Positions 18,773 to 27,523 are shown, counted from the first letter of the stretch. The stretch: 64,000 nucleotides of DNA from Thetidibacter halocola (GCF_018224955.1 NZ_JAGTUU010000011.1:50738-114737); one strand, 5' to 3'. The notes: generated from the letters alone by a model not told the origin. Numbers and translations are program-made.

Positions 18773-19317
18773 TTCAGAGCATCCAGTTCGCCATAGGTGC
18801 CCGCGACGGCATCCGCCTCGGAGAATTTGCCGCGCGCGATCAGCACCAGCGCGACGGTGAACACAACCCACGAGGTCAGCGCGAACCAGATCCAGCCCGC
18901 CAGCCAGGGCGCCTGCACCATCGCCAGCGGCGTTTCCAGCGGCGTGTTGGCCCGCGAGGAATTGGCCAGCGACCGCGCCAGCACCGGCCAGCCCTTGATC
19001 GCGATCAGGGTGATGGTGCCAGACAACGCCAGCATCGCCACCAGGTCGAACACCGCGCGCCCCCGCTGGGCCGCGCGGCTGCGCAGGATGTCGATGCGGA
19101 CATGGCCCAGCTCTGTCAGGGCATAGGCCATGCCCCAGGACGTCGCGATGGCCATGACATAGCCGCTGATCTCATCCGTTCCGCCGAACGAGGACCCCAC
19201 CTGCCGCAGCACGATGTCGGCCAGCACGAACGCCGCGCAGCCCAGCAGCAGCACGCCCACCAGGATCGCGATGATCCGGTTCAGACGGCGCAGCCGATCG
19301 AGAATCGTCAATTCCAT
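18769..19317 (-). CDS. dctQ: TRAP transporter small permease (DctQ)
   Basis: A 182-residue four-helix membrane protein of the DctQ family, including the typical SGYVMAIATSWGMAYALTELGHVRIDIL segment (GHVRID is a family hallmark) and a final helix before a polar tail. It partners DctM. The ATG at 19317 follows AAGGGGGA by 7 bases. Confidence 0.88.
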   Translation of the reverse strand: MELTILDRLRRLNRIIAILVGVLLLGCAAFVLADIVLRQVGSSFGGTDEISGYVMAIATSWGMAYALTELGHVRIDILRSRAAQRGRAVFDLVAMLALSGTITLIAIKGWPVLARSLANSSRANTPLETPLAMVQAPWLAGWIWFALTSWVVFTVALVLIARGKFSEADAVAGTYGELDALK

Positions 19318-19340
19318 GTGGGGTCCCCCTTTGCGTCAGA

Positions 19341-20381
19341 TCAGCCGCCGATCGCCACGCCGACCACCTGGCCGACGCTGTCGTTCCAGCGCTTGGCCCA
19401 GTCGGCGCCCGCGCGCTCTGCCCAGTCCGGCAGGACCTTGGACACGAGGACCTCGCGTGCCTTGGCGAAATCAGCGTCCGAGACCGCGACCAGCGTCATC
19501 GACCGCGCGTCACCCGACGTGCAGGTGCCGTTGCCGGTCAGGCAGGCGATGTCGTTGTCCAGCGCGCCCTGTGCGGCATCCCACGCCGGATCCTCGAACT
19601 GGGCAGAGACTTCGCCGGCGATCAGCGCCTGCGTCTCGGCGTTCAGGCTGTTCCACTTGTCGAGGTTGATCGCGGTCACGACGCTGTCCCAGCCGCCCAG
19701 CGGGATCGGCAGGAGATGGGTCGACACTTCCCACCAGCCGGCGGAATAGCCCGAGCCCGCGCCGGTGATGGCGCAATCCACGACGCCCTTCTGCAACGCG
19801 CCCGGCACTTCGGAGAAGGCGACGTTCACGCCCTCCGCGCCCAGCGCCTCGAGGAACAGGGTGGTCATCCGGCCAGAACCGCGCACCTTCTTGCCGGCCA
19901 GATCGTCGAGGCTGTTGACCTCGCCGTTGCAGAACACGACCTGCGGCGGATAGGGCGCGATGGCCAGCACGTGGCTGTTGAAGCGCGCGTTGAAGATGTC
20001 CTCGACCATCGGGCGTGCGGCGTCCACCATTGCGCGCGCGTCGGTCGCGTTCATCGCCAGCAGCGGCACGTCCAGCCCTTCGAGTTCGGGCGCGTCGGCC
20101 ACGGCGTAGTCGGCCACGGTCATGCCCACGTCATAGACGCCATCGCCCAGCAGGCGGAACACGTCGCCGACGCCCAGGTTCATCTGGTTGTGCGTGGTCA
20201 TTGCGACGTTGATCGTGCCGTTCGAGGCGGCGGGCAGAGTCTCGGTCCAGAACGGCGCCTCGAACTGGTTGTGCAGCGGCAGGCTGGACCAGCTGCCGAC
20301 AACCGACAGGTCTTCGGCGAGGGCGGGCGTCACCAGCATCGTGGTGGCCACCAGAACGGACAGGGTGCGGTTCATCATCAT
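19341..20381 (-). CDS. dctP: TRAP transporter substrate-binding protein (DctP family)
   Basis: A ~346-residue periplasmic DctP-type protein. It has a short Sec signal (RTLSVLVATTMLVTPALA), then VVGSWSSLPLHNQFE, and the conserved segment GKKVRGSGRMTTLFLEALGAEGVNVAFSEV in two stretches containing the ligand-binding arginine. Three consecutive ATGs (20381, 20378, 20375) follow AAGGAG; the first or second is likeliest, and the extension to 20483 is rejected. The linked pxpBC genes suggest 5-oxoproline as ligand; DctP proteins binding pyroglutamate are known from Bordetella. Ligand assignment here is inference. Confidence 0.85.
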   Translation of the reverse strand: MMMNRTLSVLVATTMLVTPALAEDLSVVGSWSSLPLHNQFEAPFWTETLPAASNGTINVAMTTHNQMNLGVGDVFRLLGDGVYDVGMTVADYAVADAPELEGLDVPLLAMNATDARAMVDAARPMVEDIFNARFNSHVLAIAPYPPQVVFCNGEVNSLDDLAGKKVRGSGRMTTLFLEALGAEGVNVAFSEVPGALQKGVVDCAITGAGSGYSAGWWEVSTHLLPIPLGGWDSVVTAINLDKWNSLNAETQALIAGEVSAQFEDPAWDAAQGALDNDIACLTGNGTCTSGDARSMTLVAVSDADFAKAREVLVSKVLPDWAERAGADWAKRWNDSVGQVVGVAIGG

Positions 20382-20448
20382 GGTTCTCCTTGTTGGACGT
20401 CGTTTGTTCGTGAGTGGAGTGTTCGTGAGTGGTCTTGTCTTCAGGTCT

Positions 20449-21267
20449 TCAGGATACCGGGGCCAGAACCGGCACCTCGGCATCCTCGGGAATGTCGGTG
20501 ATCAGCATGTGGCCGGGCTTGTGCGTGATACAGATCGGGGCGCGGGCGGCCTCGATGGCGACCTGCGGCGTCACCCCGCAGGCCCAGAACATCGGCACCT
20601 GGCCGGGGCCGATCGGCGCGGGATCGCCCCAGTCGGGGCGCGTGGCGTCGGCGATGCCCAGCCCTGCCGGGTCACCCCGATGCACCGGGGCACCATGCGC
20701 CAGCGGAAAGCGGCGCGAGATCTCGGCGGCCTTGTCCGCATGGGCCGGGTCAACCGCCCGCATGCTGACCACCATCTTGCCGGAAAAGGGCCCGGCCGGA
20801 ACCGTGTCGATGTTCGAGCGGAACATCGGCACCGTCGTGTCATGCTCGACATGCCAGACGGGAACGCCCGCCTCGGCCAGCGCGCGCTCGAAGGTAAAGG
20901 AACAGCCCAGCGCGAAGGCCACCATGTCGTCGGTCCACAGGTCGGTGATGTCGGTCACGCTGCGATCGAGCTTGCCGTCTATGTAGACGTTGTAGGCGGG
21001 AACGTCGGTGCGGATGTCGATGTCGCGGCCCAGCGTGGTCATCATCGGGTTGCCGGTATCCGACACGCCGACCAGCGGGCAGGGTTTCGGGTTGCGCTGG
21101 CAGTAGCGCATGAAATCCAGCGCAAAAGCCTGCGGCAGGATGGCGATGTTGGTCTGGAGATAGCCCGCCCCGAGGCCCGCAGTATGCGAGCGATAATCGC
21201 CACGACGGATCGCGCCGCGCACGGCGCCAAGCGGCAGTTTCATCAGCGTCTGGTGGTCGATCGGCAA
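20449..21267 (-). CDS. DUF1445 protein (putative hydro-lyase / D-glutamate cyclase family)
   Basis: A 272-residue protein of the DUF1445 (B. subtilis YcsI) family. Motifs seen are THTAGLGAGYLQ-like SHTAGLGAGYLQTNIAILP, FALGCSFTFERAL, and WACGVTPQ with KPGHMLITD at the end. The mammalian D-glutamate cyclase contains a DUF1445 domain and interconverts D-glutamate and 5-oxo-D-proline. Linkage to pxpBC here, and to kipI/kipA in Bacillus, supports a role in 5-oxoproline metabolism. The start is taken as TTG at 21267, 7 bases after AGGAGG; an ATG at 21243 is the alternative. It is the first enzyme gene of the operon, 67 bp before dctP. Confidence 0.82.
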   Translation of the reverse strand: MPIDHQTLMKLPLGAVRGAIRRGDYRSHTAGLGAGYLQTNIAILPQAFALDFMRYCQRNPKPCPLVGVSDTGNPMMTTLGRDIDIRTDVPAYNVYIDGKLDRSVTDITDLWTDDMVAFALGCSFTFERALAEAGVPVWHVEHDTTVPMFRSNIDTVPAGPFSGKMVVSMRAVDPAHADKAAEISRRFPLAHGAPVHRGDPAGLGIADATRPDWGDPAPIGPGQVPMFWACGVTPQVAIEAARAPICITHKPGHMLITDIPEDAEVPVLAPVS

Positions 21268-21351
21268 AGGCAGTCCTCCTGTGCCGGCAAGGTCTCACCC
21301 CCATGCAATAAAATCCAATCGAAAAAATCTTGCGTTTGCCATCACGAATTT

Positions 21352-22242
21352 CTATCGCATCGCAAACTCGACGGCCACCTCCCTTGCCAGCGTGGCTGCC
21401 GTCTCGATCATCGGGCTGCGCGGATAACCGAGGTAGGAGGCGGTGAACAGCAAGGGCCGCGGTAGCCAGCCGGGATCGAACTCGCGGATCGTGCCGCGCG
21501 CCACCATGTCACGCCCCAGTGCCCTGGGGAGTGCGGCGACACCCAGGTCGGCCTCGACCAGCCGGAAACAGGCCGAGAGCGAGGATGACGGGAACAGCGC
21601 CACATCCGGGCCAACCCGTTCGAACAGAGACTCTTTCAGCTCTCGGAACGGGCGGGTCTGGCGGGCATAGGTCAGCACCGGGCGGCGCAGGTAATCGGCC
21701 GGGTTGGCAGGCTCGGGCGCCTTGGCCGAGACATACCAGGCCAGGTCGAACCCCGGCAGGTCGACATTGTTGACCGAGTACTCCGAAATCGGCCCCAGCA
21801 GCACCGCGAGATCCAGCGCCCGGTCCAGCAGCGCCGCCCGAAGATTGATCGAGATATCGACGTTGAACTCGATTTCCAGCTTTGGATAGAGGCCATGCAG
21901 GCGATAGATCAGGTCGGGCAGCCAGCATTGCGCGATGGTCTCCGAAACGCCCAGCCGCAGCCGCCCCTCGATTCCCTCGGGGTCCGCGATGTCGCGCTGC
22001 ACAAGACCGGCGAGATTCTCGAACCGCTCGGCATAGCCCAGCAGCATCTCGCCCCGCTTGGTCAGGATCATGCGGCCTGCGTCGCGGTCGAACAACTCGG
22101 CGCCCAGCGCCTGTTCCAGGTTCTTGATGCGGGCCGTTACGGCAGGCTGCGTCAGGTGCAGTCCCTCGGCCGCCTTGCGCACGCCGCCCAGGCGCACGAC
22201 ATACAGGAACGCCTTCAGCTGATCGAGGTTGATCTGGCTCAT
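21352..22242 (-). CDS. LysR-family transcriptional regulator
   Basis: A 296-residue LTTR with winged HTH at residues 5-65 (QLKAFLYVVRLGGVRKAAEGLHLTQPAVTARI) and a periplasmic-binding-like effector domain. It lies directly upstream of the DUF1445/TRAP/pxpBC genes on the same strand, separated by an 84-bp gap that is AT-rich compared with its surroundings and could hold their promoter. Regulation of the 5-oxoproline genes is the simplest inference. It is divergent from the membrane-protein gene at 22475, which is an alternative target. Confidence 0.88.
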   Translation of the reverse strand: MSQINLDQLKAFLYVVRLGGVRKAAEGLHLTQPAVTARIKNLEQALGAELFDRDAGRMILTKRGEMLLGYAERFENLAGLVQRDIADPEGIEGRLRLGVSETIAQCWLPDLIYRLHGLYPKLEIEFNVDISINLRAALLDRALDLAVLLGPISEYSVNNVDLPGFDLAWYVSAKAPEPANPADYLRRPVLTYARQTRPFRELKESLFERVGPDVALFPSSSLSACFRLVEADLGVAALPRALGRDMVARGTIREFDPGWLPRPLLFTASYLGYPRSPMIETAATLAREVAVEFAMR

Positions 22243-22474
22243 CGGCCCCCTGCCCGCGCATGCCCTGCCCCGTCATAGCCGGGAAGCGGCGCGCAAGGCC
22301 ACGGTTTTCGCCGTCCCCGCCCTGACCGGGGCGCAAGTCGGCCATGCAGGCGCCGGCAGCGCCTTGTCCGCCGCGCCCGGCCGGTGCTAGGCAGGGCCAG
22401 GCCACGCGCCAAGGCGGGGCGCATCGCGGGAACCAAGGGCGGTTTCGCGCATTCCTTCCCCTCAAAAGGGGACA

Positions 22475-23872
22475 ATGGGGACTGGAACCGAGATGATCGA
22501 CCGCGCGGCAGCCGTGTGCCTGATCGGGCTGACCGTGCTTTTTGCCCTGCGCGAATGGGGCGCGGCCGTGCCCGCCGCGCCGATCGAGGCGCTGGCCCTT
22601 CTGATCCTCGCCCTGCTGAGCCTGCGGGTGAAACTGACACGCAAGGCCTTCGTTCTGGCCGGAATCGGCCTGTCGGCCTGGCTGGCGCTGGCCGGGCTGG
22701 ACTGGTGGGCCCTGTCACTGAACGGGCTCGACAAGGCCGCCTTCATCGCCGCCTTCTTCACCGCGCTTTCGACCCTGCGCAACGCGGCCGAGACCTCGCC
22801 CGCGCTGCGCCGGGCGGGCCTGTTCCTGGCCGCGCAGCCGCCGGGGCGGCGCTATGCGGCGCTGACGCTGGGCGGGCAGATGTTCGCGCTGCTCATCAAC
22901 TACGGCTCGATTTCCCTCCTCGGCGGGCTGGCCACGCAATCCGCGCGGGCCGAGCCCGACCCCCGCATCCGCACGCATCGGATGCGGCGGATGCTGCTGG
23001 CGATCCAGCGCGGCTTTCTTGCCTCGCTGCCTTGGTCGCCGATGGCCTTCGCCATGGCGATCACCACGGCGCTGATCCCAGGTGCGACCTGGGCCGCCGC
23101 CGTGCTGCCCGGCATCGGGTCCGCCGCGATCATCGCGCTCAGCGGCTGGTCGATGGACAGTATCTTCAAGCCGCGCCTCGGCCCGCTGCCGCCGCGCAAG
23201 CCGCCGGACGGCTCGTGGAGCCTGCTGCTGCCGCTGCTGTTCCTGCTGGTGCTGCTGGCGGTCACGGTGCTGGGCCTGCACCTGGCGCTGGGCCTGCGCA
23301 TCGTCGGCATCGTGATGGTGGTGGTGCCGGTGATCGCGCTGGCCTGGGCGATCCTGCAACGTCTGGGTGTCGGGGCCGAGGCCTCGCTGCGACAGCGCGC
23401 CCGGCACTACCTGGGACAGGAACTGCCCGGGTATCGCGGCGAATTGGTGCTGCTGATGATGGCGGGCTACATCGGCACCGTCGGCGCGCCGCTGCTGCAA
23501 CCCATCGTGCTGTCGCTCGGGCTGGACCCGACGGCCCTGCCCGCCTGGGTTGTGCTGGCGTCGATGGTCTGGATCATCCCGCTGCTGGGCCAGATCGGAA
23601 TGAACCCGATCCTGGGCGTGACGCTGATTGCCCCATTGATCCCCGACCCGGCCACGCTGGGCGTGACGCCTGCGGCGCTGGTCACCGCCATCGGCGCGGG
23701 CTGGGCGCTGAGCGGGGCGACTTCGCCCTTTACCGCGACGACGCTGCTGATCGGCTCTTTCGCCAATGTCAGCGCGACGCATGTGGGCCTGCGCTGGAAT
23801 GGCGGCTATTTCCTGGTCACCGCACTGGTCCTGACCGGCTGGGTGCTGCTCTACGGTTTCGTCCTGTCCTGA
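22475..23872 (+). CDS. polytopic membrane protein, unidentified transporter-like
   Basis: A 465-residue protein with roughly 11-12 hydrophobic helices. I cannot place it in a named family with confidence. Visible features are a Met/Arg-rich cytoplasmic segment (RTHRMRRMLLAIQRGF), a Pro-rich loop with PPRKPPDGSW, and two glycine-rich helical hairpins (GYIGTVGAPLLQP and GWALSGATSPFTATTLLIGSF). The second resembles substrate-site loops of ion-transporter-superfamily carriers. The ATG at 22475 has AGGGGA close upstream; ATG 22493 is an alternative. Its 3' end overlaps the convergent TIM-barrel gene by 22 bases. It is divergent from the LysR gene. Confidence 0.7.
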   Translation: MGTGTEMIDRAAAVCLIGLTVLFALREWGAAVPAAPIEALALLILALLSLRVKLTRKAFVLAGIGLSAWLALAGLDWWALSLNGLDKAAFIAAFFTALSTLRNAAETSPALRRAGLFLAAQPPGRRYAALTLGGQMFALLINYGSISLLGGLATQSARAEPDPRIRTHRMRRMLLAIQRGFLASLPWSPMAFAMAITTALIPGATWAAAVLPGIGSAAIIALSGWSMDSIFKPRLGPLPPRKPPDGSWSLLLPLLFLLVLLAVTVLGLHLALGLRIVGIVMVVVPVIALAWAILQRLGVGAEASLRQRARHYLGQELPGYRGELVLLMMAGYIGTVGAPLLQPIVLSLGLDPTALPAWVVLASMVWIIPLLGQIGMNPILGVTLIAPLIPDPATLGVTPAALVTAIGAGWALSGATSPFTATTLLIGSFANVSATHVGLRWNGGYFLVTALVLTGWVLLYGFVLS

Positions 23873-24681
23873 TCCGGCAACGCCGCCAGGAAGGCCCGCG
23901 CCGCCTGCGCCGTCTCGCGGATCACCGCCGCCGCGCCGATCTGGGCCATGCGCGTGGTCTGCGGCACCTCCAACCCCAGGGGCAGGTCCGGCGGCATCGC
24001 CGCGAGGAATCGCGCCAGGTCGATCCCGCCACGCCCCGGCGGCAGGCGTTCGGCGCGCGCCGCGAACAGAAGCGCCTCCTCGTCATAGGGCGGGTTGACC
24101 GGCGCATCGCAGAGATGAGCAAAGCGCAAGCGCTGCGCGGGCAAGGCTGCGAGCGTCTCGTGGCGGCTGCCTGAGCGGTCGAAATGCAGGCTGTCGGGCA
24201 GGAGTCCGACCCTGGGCCCGGCGCGTTCGACCAGCGCCACCGCCGCCTCGAGCGTGGGCACCACCGTCCAGGGGAAGAATTCCAGCGACACGCCAAGGCC
24301 GCGCGCCCCGGCCAGATCGGCCAGCGCGCCCAGCCGGTCGGAAAGGCGCGACAGGTCTGGATCGTAGGGCGCCGCGATGACCTCGTGCGCGCCCAGCGCG
24401 GCGCCTGCGTCCAACAACGGGATCAGCGTCTCTGGGTCGGTGTCCGGCTCGATCCGGACGAATTCCACGTCATGAACCGCAAGCCCCGTGTCGCGCAGCG
24501 CAGCGCGAGTCGCGCGCATCAAGGCGGGGTCGTCCACCAGCGGATAACCGGGGCTGGAGGGCGTCACCCGTCGCAGCCGCAGGCCCACCGCGTCGAGGCC
24601 TGCATCGGCGGCGGCATGGATCAGGTCGGGCGGTGCAAGGTCGATGGCCGTCAGATGCGCCAGAGACAGAAGCCGTGTCAT
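23851..24681 (-). CDS. sugar-phosphate isomerase/epimerase-like TIM-barrel protein
   Basis: A 276-residue xylose-isomerase-like (AP endonuclease 2 superfamily) TIM barrel. Candidate metal ligands are the Glu in SLEFFPW (~residue 148), Asp/His in LPDSLHFDRSG, His in FAHLCD and Glu in LGLEVP, the usual arrangement in this fold. The ATG at 24681 overlaps the flavoprotein stop by 4 bases (ATGA), so the two are co-translated. The fold includes isomerases, epimerases and 3-dehydroshikimate dehydratases. A similar domain forms the N-terminal half of the QuiC-type enzyme across the LysR gene, so related cyclohexane chemistry is inferred. Confidence 0.8.
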   Translation of the reverse strand: MTRLLSLAHLTAIDLAPPDLIHAAADAGLDAVGLRLRRVTPSSPGYPLVDDPALMRATRAALRDTGLAVHDVEFVRIEPDTDPETLIPLLDAGAALGAHEVIAAPYDPDLSRLSDRLGALADLAGARGLGVSLEFFPWTVVPTLEAAVALVERAGPRVGLLPDSLHFDRSGSRHETLAALPAQRLRFAHLCDAPVNPPYDEEALLFAARAERLPPGRGGIDLARFLAAMPPDLPLGLEVPQTTRMAQIGAAAVIRETAQAARAFLAALPDQDRTKP

Positions 24682-26366
24682 GCCGCGCCCCCCGCCGCAT
24701 GTCGTCCCGCGACGAAACCGAAGGTCAGCGCAGGACCAAGGTTGATGCCCCCCGCCGGATAATGCCCGCCCATGACGCTCGCCATGTCGGCGCCCGCCGC
24801 ATACAGCCCCGCCACAGGCTGGCCTGCGTGATCCAGCACTCGCGCGAGGCAGTCGGTGCGCAACCCCGCGAAGGTGCCGAAACTGCCGGGCACGAGCCTG
24901 ACCGCGTAAAAGGGTGCGGTCTCGATCGGGGCGAGGCAGGGGTTGGGGGTGATGTCGGGATCGCCCTGAAGGCGCATGTAAGGCGTGGTGCCACGGTGGA
25001 ACGCCGGGTCTTCGCCGCGCCTTGCAAATGTGTTGAAGGTCTCCAGCGTCTCGCGCAGCCCATCCGGGTCGATGCCGCAGGCGGTGGCCAGCGCCCGTGG
25101 CGTGGCGCCGGTTTTCAGATAGCCGGACTTTATCCACGGCCCGACAGGCACCGGCGCGGGGCGCACGATCCCCAGCCCGTAGCGGCGCAGGAAACGGTGA
25201 TCGCAGACCAGCCACGACATGGGCTCTGCCCCTTCTGGAAGGGCGCGCAGCATGTCGCGGACATAGTCGTGATAGCCCAGCCCCTCGTTGCAGAAGCGCC
25301 GACCATCGGCCAGCACGCCGATCACGCCGGGTTTGCCCCGGTCGATGATATGCGGAAACGTGCCCTTGCGACCATCTGGCCAGACGACCTCGGACACCGG
25401 GCAGAAGGCGGCCGGAGCGGCAAGGTCGGTCGCCTGCCCGCCGCCCACCGCCTCAGCGAGCGCCAGGCCGTCGCCGGTGGCCTCGGGCACCGCCAGGGTG
25501 CGATGATGGCCAGGGTGCGGGAAACTGGCGGACTTGCGCGCCGCGTCCTGCGGATACCCCCCGGCGGCCAGGATCACGCCGCGCCGCGCCGCGATCTCGA
25601 CCGGGCCGGAAGGGCCTTGCAGCACGGCTCCGGTGACGCCGTCCGCGTCACGCGTCAGGCGCTGCACCGGGTGCGACGGCCGGATGTCGACACCCGCATC
25701 GCGCGCGCTTTTCAATAGCCGTGCCACCAGCGCATTGCCGTTGCGCAGCTGCATCCCGCGCCCGTGGCGAGCCAGATCCCACAGATGCCGGCCGAGCCGC
25801 TGCGCGACGTAAAGCGCCGAGGAAACAGAGCGCGTCGCCGTCAGGAAGGCGCGCAGGTCGGGCCCGGCCTGGATCGTCATACCGAGGAACGCGGTTTCGG
25901 GCAGCGGCCTGCGCAGCAGCGCGATATCCGCGCCCAAGGCCCGCCCATCGAAGGGCTGCGCGATGACCGATCGACCGCCTGTGCCCGCGCCTGGCAGGTC
26001 GCCATAGGTGTCGGGGATGCGCGCGCCGCAATCGAAGCGCAGCGCGGTCCGCGTCTCGAAGAAATCCACCATCTCGGGCGCGGCGGCCAGGAAGGCATCG
26101 ACACGGTCCGCATCGAACCCGTTGCCCAGTACGGCGGAGAGGTAGCGGCGCGGCTCGGAGATATCCTCGACGATGCCGTGGCGATGGGCGACCGCTGTGC
26201 AGGGCACCCAGATCCAGCCGCCCGACCAGGCGCTGGTGCCGCCGATCACCGGCGCCTTCTCGGCCAGGATCACGCTTGCGCCGTAGTGCGCGGCCGTCAC
26301 CGCCGCGGCCAGCCCCGCCGCGCCGGCGCCCACCACCAGCACATCGCATGTCTGCCTGTCCACCAC
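24678..26366 (-). CDS. FAD-dependent dehydrogenase, 3-ketosteroid-dehydrogenase/fumarate-reductase flavoprotein family
   Basis: A 562-residue flavoprotein. The N-terminal dinucleotide fold is DVLVVGAGAAGLAAAV with EKAPVIGGTSAWSGGWIWVP. The C-terminal GGHYPAGGINLGPALTFGF matches the region of 3-ketosteroid delta1-dehydrogenases where a Tyr and a Gly activate the 3-keto group. This suggests desaturation next to a ring ketone rather than fumarate reduction. The start is a GTG at 26366 (or 26363) preceded by AAAGGGG; an extension to 26639 would run through the divergent promoter and the LysR start. It is followed by a coupled TIM-barrel gene. The natural substrate is unknown; a keto-cyclohexane carboxylate is proposed from the neighbouring shikimate-type genes. 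Confidence 0.83.
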   Translation of the reverse strand: MVDRQTCDVLVVGAGAAGLAAAVTAAHYGASVILAEKAPVIGGTSAWSGGWIWVPCTAVAHRHGIVEDISEPRRYLSAVLGNGFDADRVDAFLAAAPEMVDFFETRTALRFDCGARIPDTYGDLPGAGTGGRSVIAQPFDGRALGADIALLRRPLPETAFLGMTIQAGPDLRAFLTATRSVSSALYVAQRLGRHLWDLARHGRGMQLRNGNALVARLLKSARDAGVDIRPSHPVQRLTRDADGVTGAVLQGPSGPVEIAARRGVILAAGGYPQDAARKSASFPHPGHHRTLAVPEATGDGLALAEAVGGGQATDLAAPAAFCPVSEVVWPDGRKGTFPHIIDRGKPGVIGVLADGRRFCNEGLGYHDYVRDMLRALPEGAEPMSWLVCDHRFLRRYGLGIVRPAPVPVGPWIKSGYLKTGATPRALATACGIDPDGLRETLETFNTFARRGEDPAFHRGTTPYMRLQGDPDITPNPCLAPIETAPFYAVRLVPGSFGTFAGLRTDCLARVLDHAGQPVAGLYAAGADMASVMGGHYPAGGINLGPALTFGFVAGRHAAGGAA

Positions 26367-26391
26367 CGCGCCCCTTTGCCTGGATGCGGCG

Positions 26392-26420
26392 ATTGTCGAG
26401 GGGGACAGGGCTAACGTCAA
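26392..26420 (-). promoter_or_regulatory. predicted sigma70-type promoter of the flavoprotein gene
   Basis: On the minus strand, TTGACG (26415-26420) and GACAAT (26392-26397) are separated by 17 bp and lie 26-54 bp before the GTG start. The -35 box is part of the ATTTGACGTTA motif repeated upstream of tctC. Confidence 0.5.
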
Positions 26421-26454
26421 ATGCTTGTTCTTGCGCCTGCGTAACATGACGTTA
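26412..26454. promoter_or_regulatory. inverted-repeat operator candidate for the LysR regulator
   Basis: TAACGTCA (26412-26419) and TGACGTTA (26447-26454) form a perfect 8-bp inverted repeat in the 112-bp region between the divergent flavoprotein and LysR genes. The left copy extends to TAACGTCAAAT, which recurs inverted at 27435-27445 upstream of tctC. GTAACAT-type sequence flanks both sites. This is the arrangement expected for a LysR recognition site plus activation site. Confidence 0.55.
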
Positions 26455-26478
26455 ACATGCGCCACAGGAGGATCCCCC

Positions 26479-27405
26479 ATGCCCGAAATGACCCTGCGCC
26501 AGATCGAGGTGATCCGCGCCGTGATGATGACCGGCACGATCAGCGGCGCGGCCAAGTTGCTGAACGTCTCGGCCCCCGGCATCAGCCGTCTCGTAAAGCA
26601 TACGGAGGAGTCACTGGGCATCCGCCTGTTCGAGCGCAAGGCCGGGCTGTTCGTGCCCTCGGTCGAGGCCAGCCGCGTCTTCGACCAGCTGCGCGAGGTC
26701 TACAAGGGCGTGGAGAACCTGCAACGCGCCGTCGGATCGCTGCAACAGGGCGAGGAGGTGCAACTGGCCTTTGCCTCGGCCCCGTCGGTGGCGCAGTTCA
26801 TCGCTGCACGCGTGATGCAGCGCGTCCGGGCGCGCTATGCCGAGCTGTTCATCGACCTCAACATCCTCAAGATCGAGGAAACGCTGGACTATCTGCTGCT
26901 GGAACGCGGCGAGTTCGTCATCATGTCCTCGCGGATCGACAACCCGGCGGTTGAGAACGAGACGCTGGCCGAGGGCAGGCTGGTGGCCATCGTGCCCGAC
27001 CGGCATCCGTTGGCCGCGCAACAGACGATCTCGGTGCATGACCTGGCACGGGAATCGCTGATCGGCATCGATCCGGCTGACCCCTATGGCCGCCTGTTGG
27101 CCCAACCCTTCGAGCGGGAGGGCCTGCCGGTGCGTCACGCGATGCGCGGCCGCTTTGCCCAGACCGTGGTCAGCCTGGTGCGGCACGGGCTGGGCGTGGC
27201 GCTGATCGACGAATTCTCGGTCGCAGAGGTCTACATGCCCGGTGTGACTCGCCGCCCGCTGGCCGAACCCAGTGGCGTTACCATCCAGGTGGTGCGCAAG
27301 AAAGGGCGTGTCCTGTCGGGTTATGCGGAATACACCGTGCAGCAATTCCGGCGCGAACTGGCCAAGGCAGTCGAGGACGGCCCCTCGATGCGCGCCCGCC
27401 CGTAA
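26479..27405 (+). CDS. LysR-family transcriptional regulator of the shikimate/quinate-type locus
   Basis: A 308-residue LTTR with HTH at residues 4-62 (LRQIEVIRAVMMTGTISGAAKLLNVSAPGISRLVKHTEESLG) and a C-terminal effector domain with SLVRHGLGVALIDEF. The ATG at 26479 follows AGGAGG; the extension to 26425 is rejected. It sits between two target units, divergent from the flavoprotein pair and 118 bp before tctC. A shared 11-bp motif in both flanking promoters supports control of both. The inducer is probably the imported carboxylate. Confidence 0.88.
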   Translation: MPEMTLRQIEVIRAVMMTGTISGAAKLLNVSAPGISRLVKHTEESLGIRLFERKAGLFVPSVEASRVFDQLREVYKGVENLQRAVGSLQQGEEVQLAFASAPSVAQFIAARVMQRVRARYAELFIDLNILKIEETLDYLLLERGEFVIMSSRIDNPAVENETLAEGRLVAIVPDRHPLAAQQTISVHDLARESLIGIDPADPYGRLLAQPFEREGLPVRHAMRGRFAQTVVSLVRHGLGVALIDEFSVAEVYMPGVTRRPLAEPSGVTIQVVRKKGRVLSGYAEYTVQQFRRELAKAVEDGPSMRARP

Positions 27406-27434
27406 CATCATGTTCATCAGACAGCAGCCTTGGT

Positions 27435-27445
27435 ATTTGACGTTA
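27435..27445. promoter_or_regulatory. second copy of the LysR-associated motif upstream of tctC
   Basis: ATTTGACGTTA is the exact reverse complement of TAACGTCAAAT at 26412-26422. A GTAACAT-type sequence also lies upstream of it here (27404-27420). Relative to the downstream gene, both copies have the same orientation: 46 bp before the flavoprotein GTG and 78 bp before the tctC ATG. Confidence 0.55.
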
Positions 27446-27523
27446 CGCGCCTGATCGGCGATCCCTGACGTGTCGGCCACCCGACCGGGTGGGTCCACGA
27501 AAACGACGCTAAGGGAGGATACC

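Noticed and set aside
24682..25215. N-terminal extension of the TIM-barrel protein
   Set aside because: The extension is read from inside the flavoprotein gene in another frame; the coupled ATG at 24681 fits the family start.
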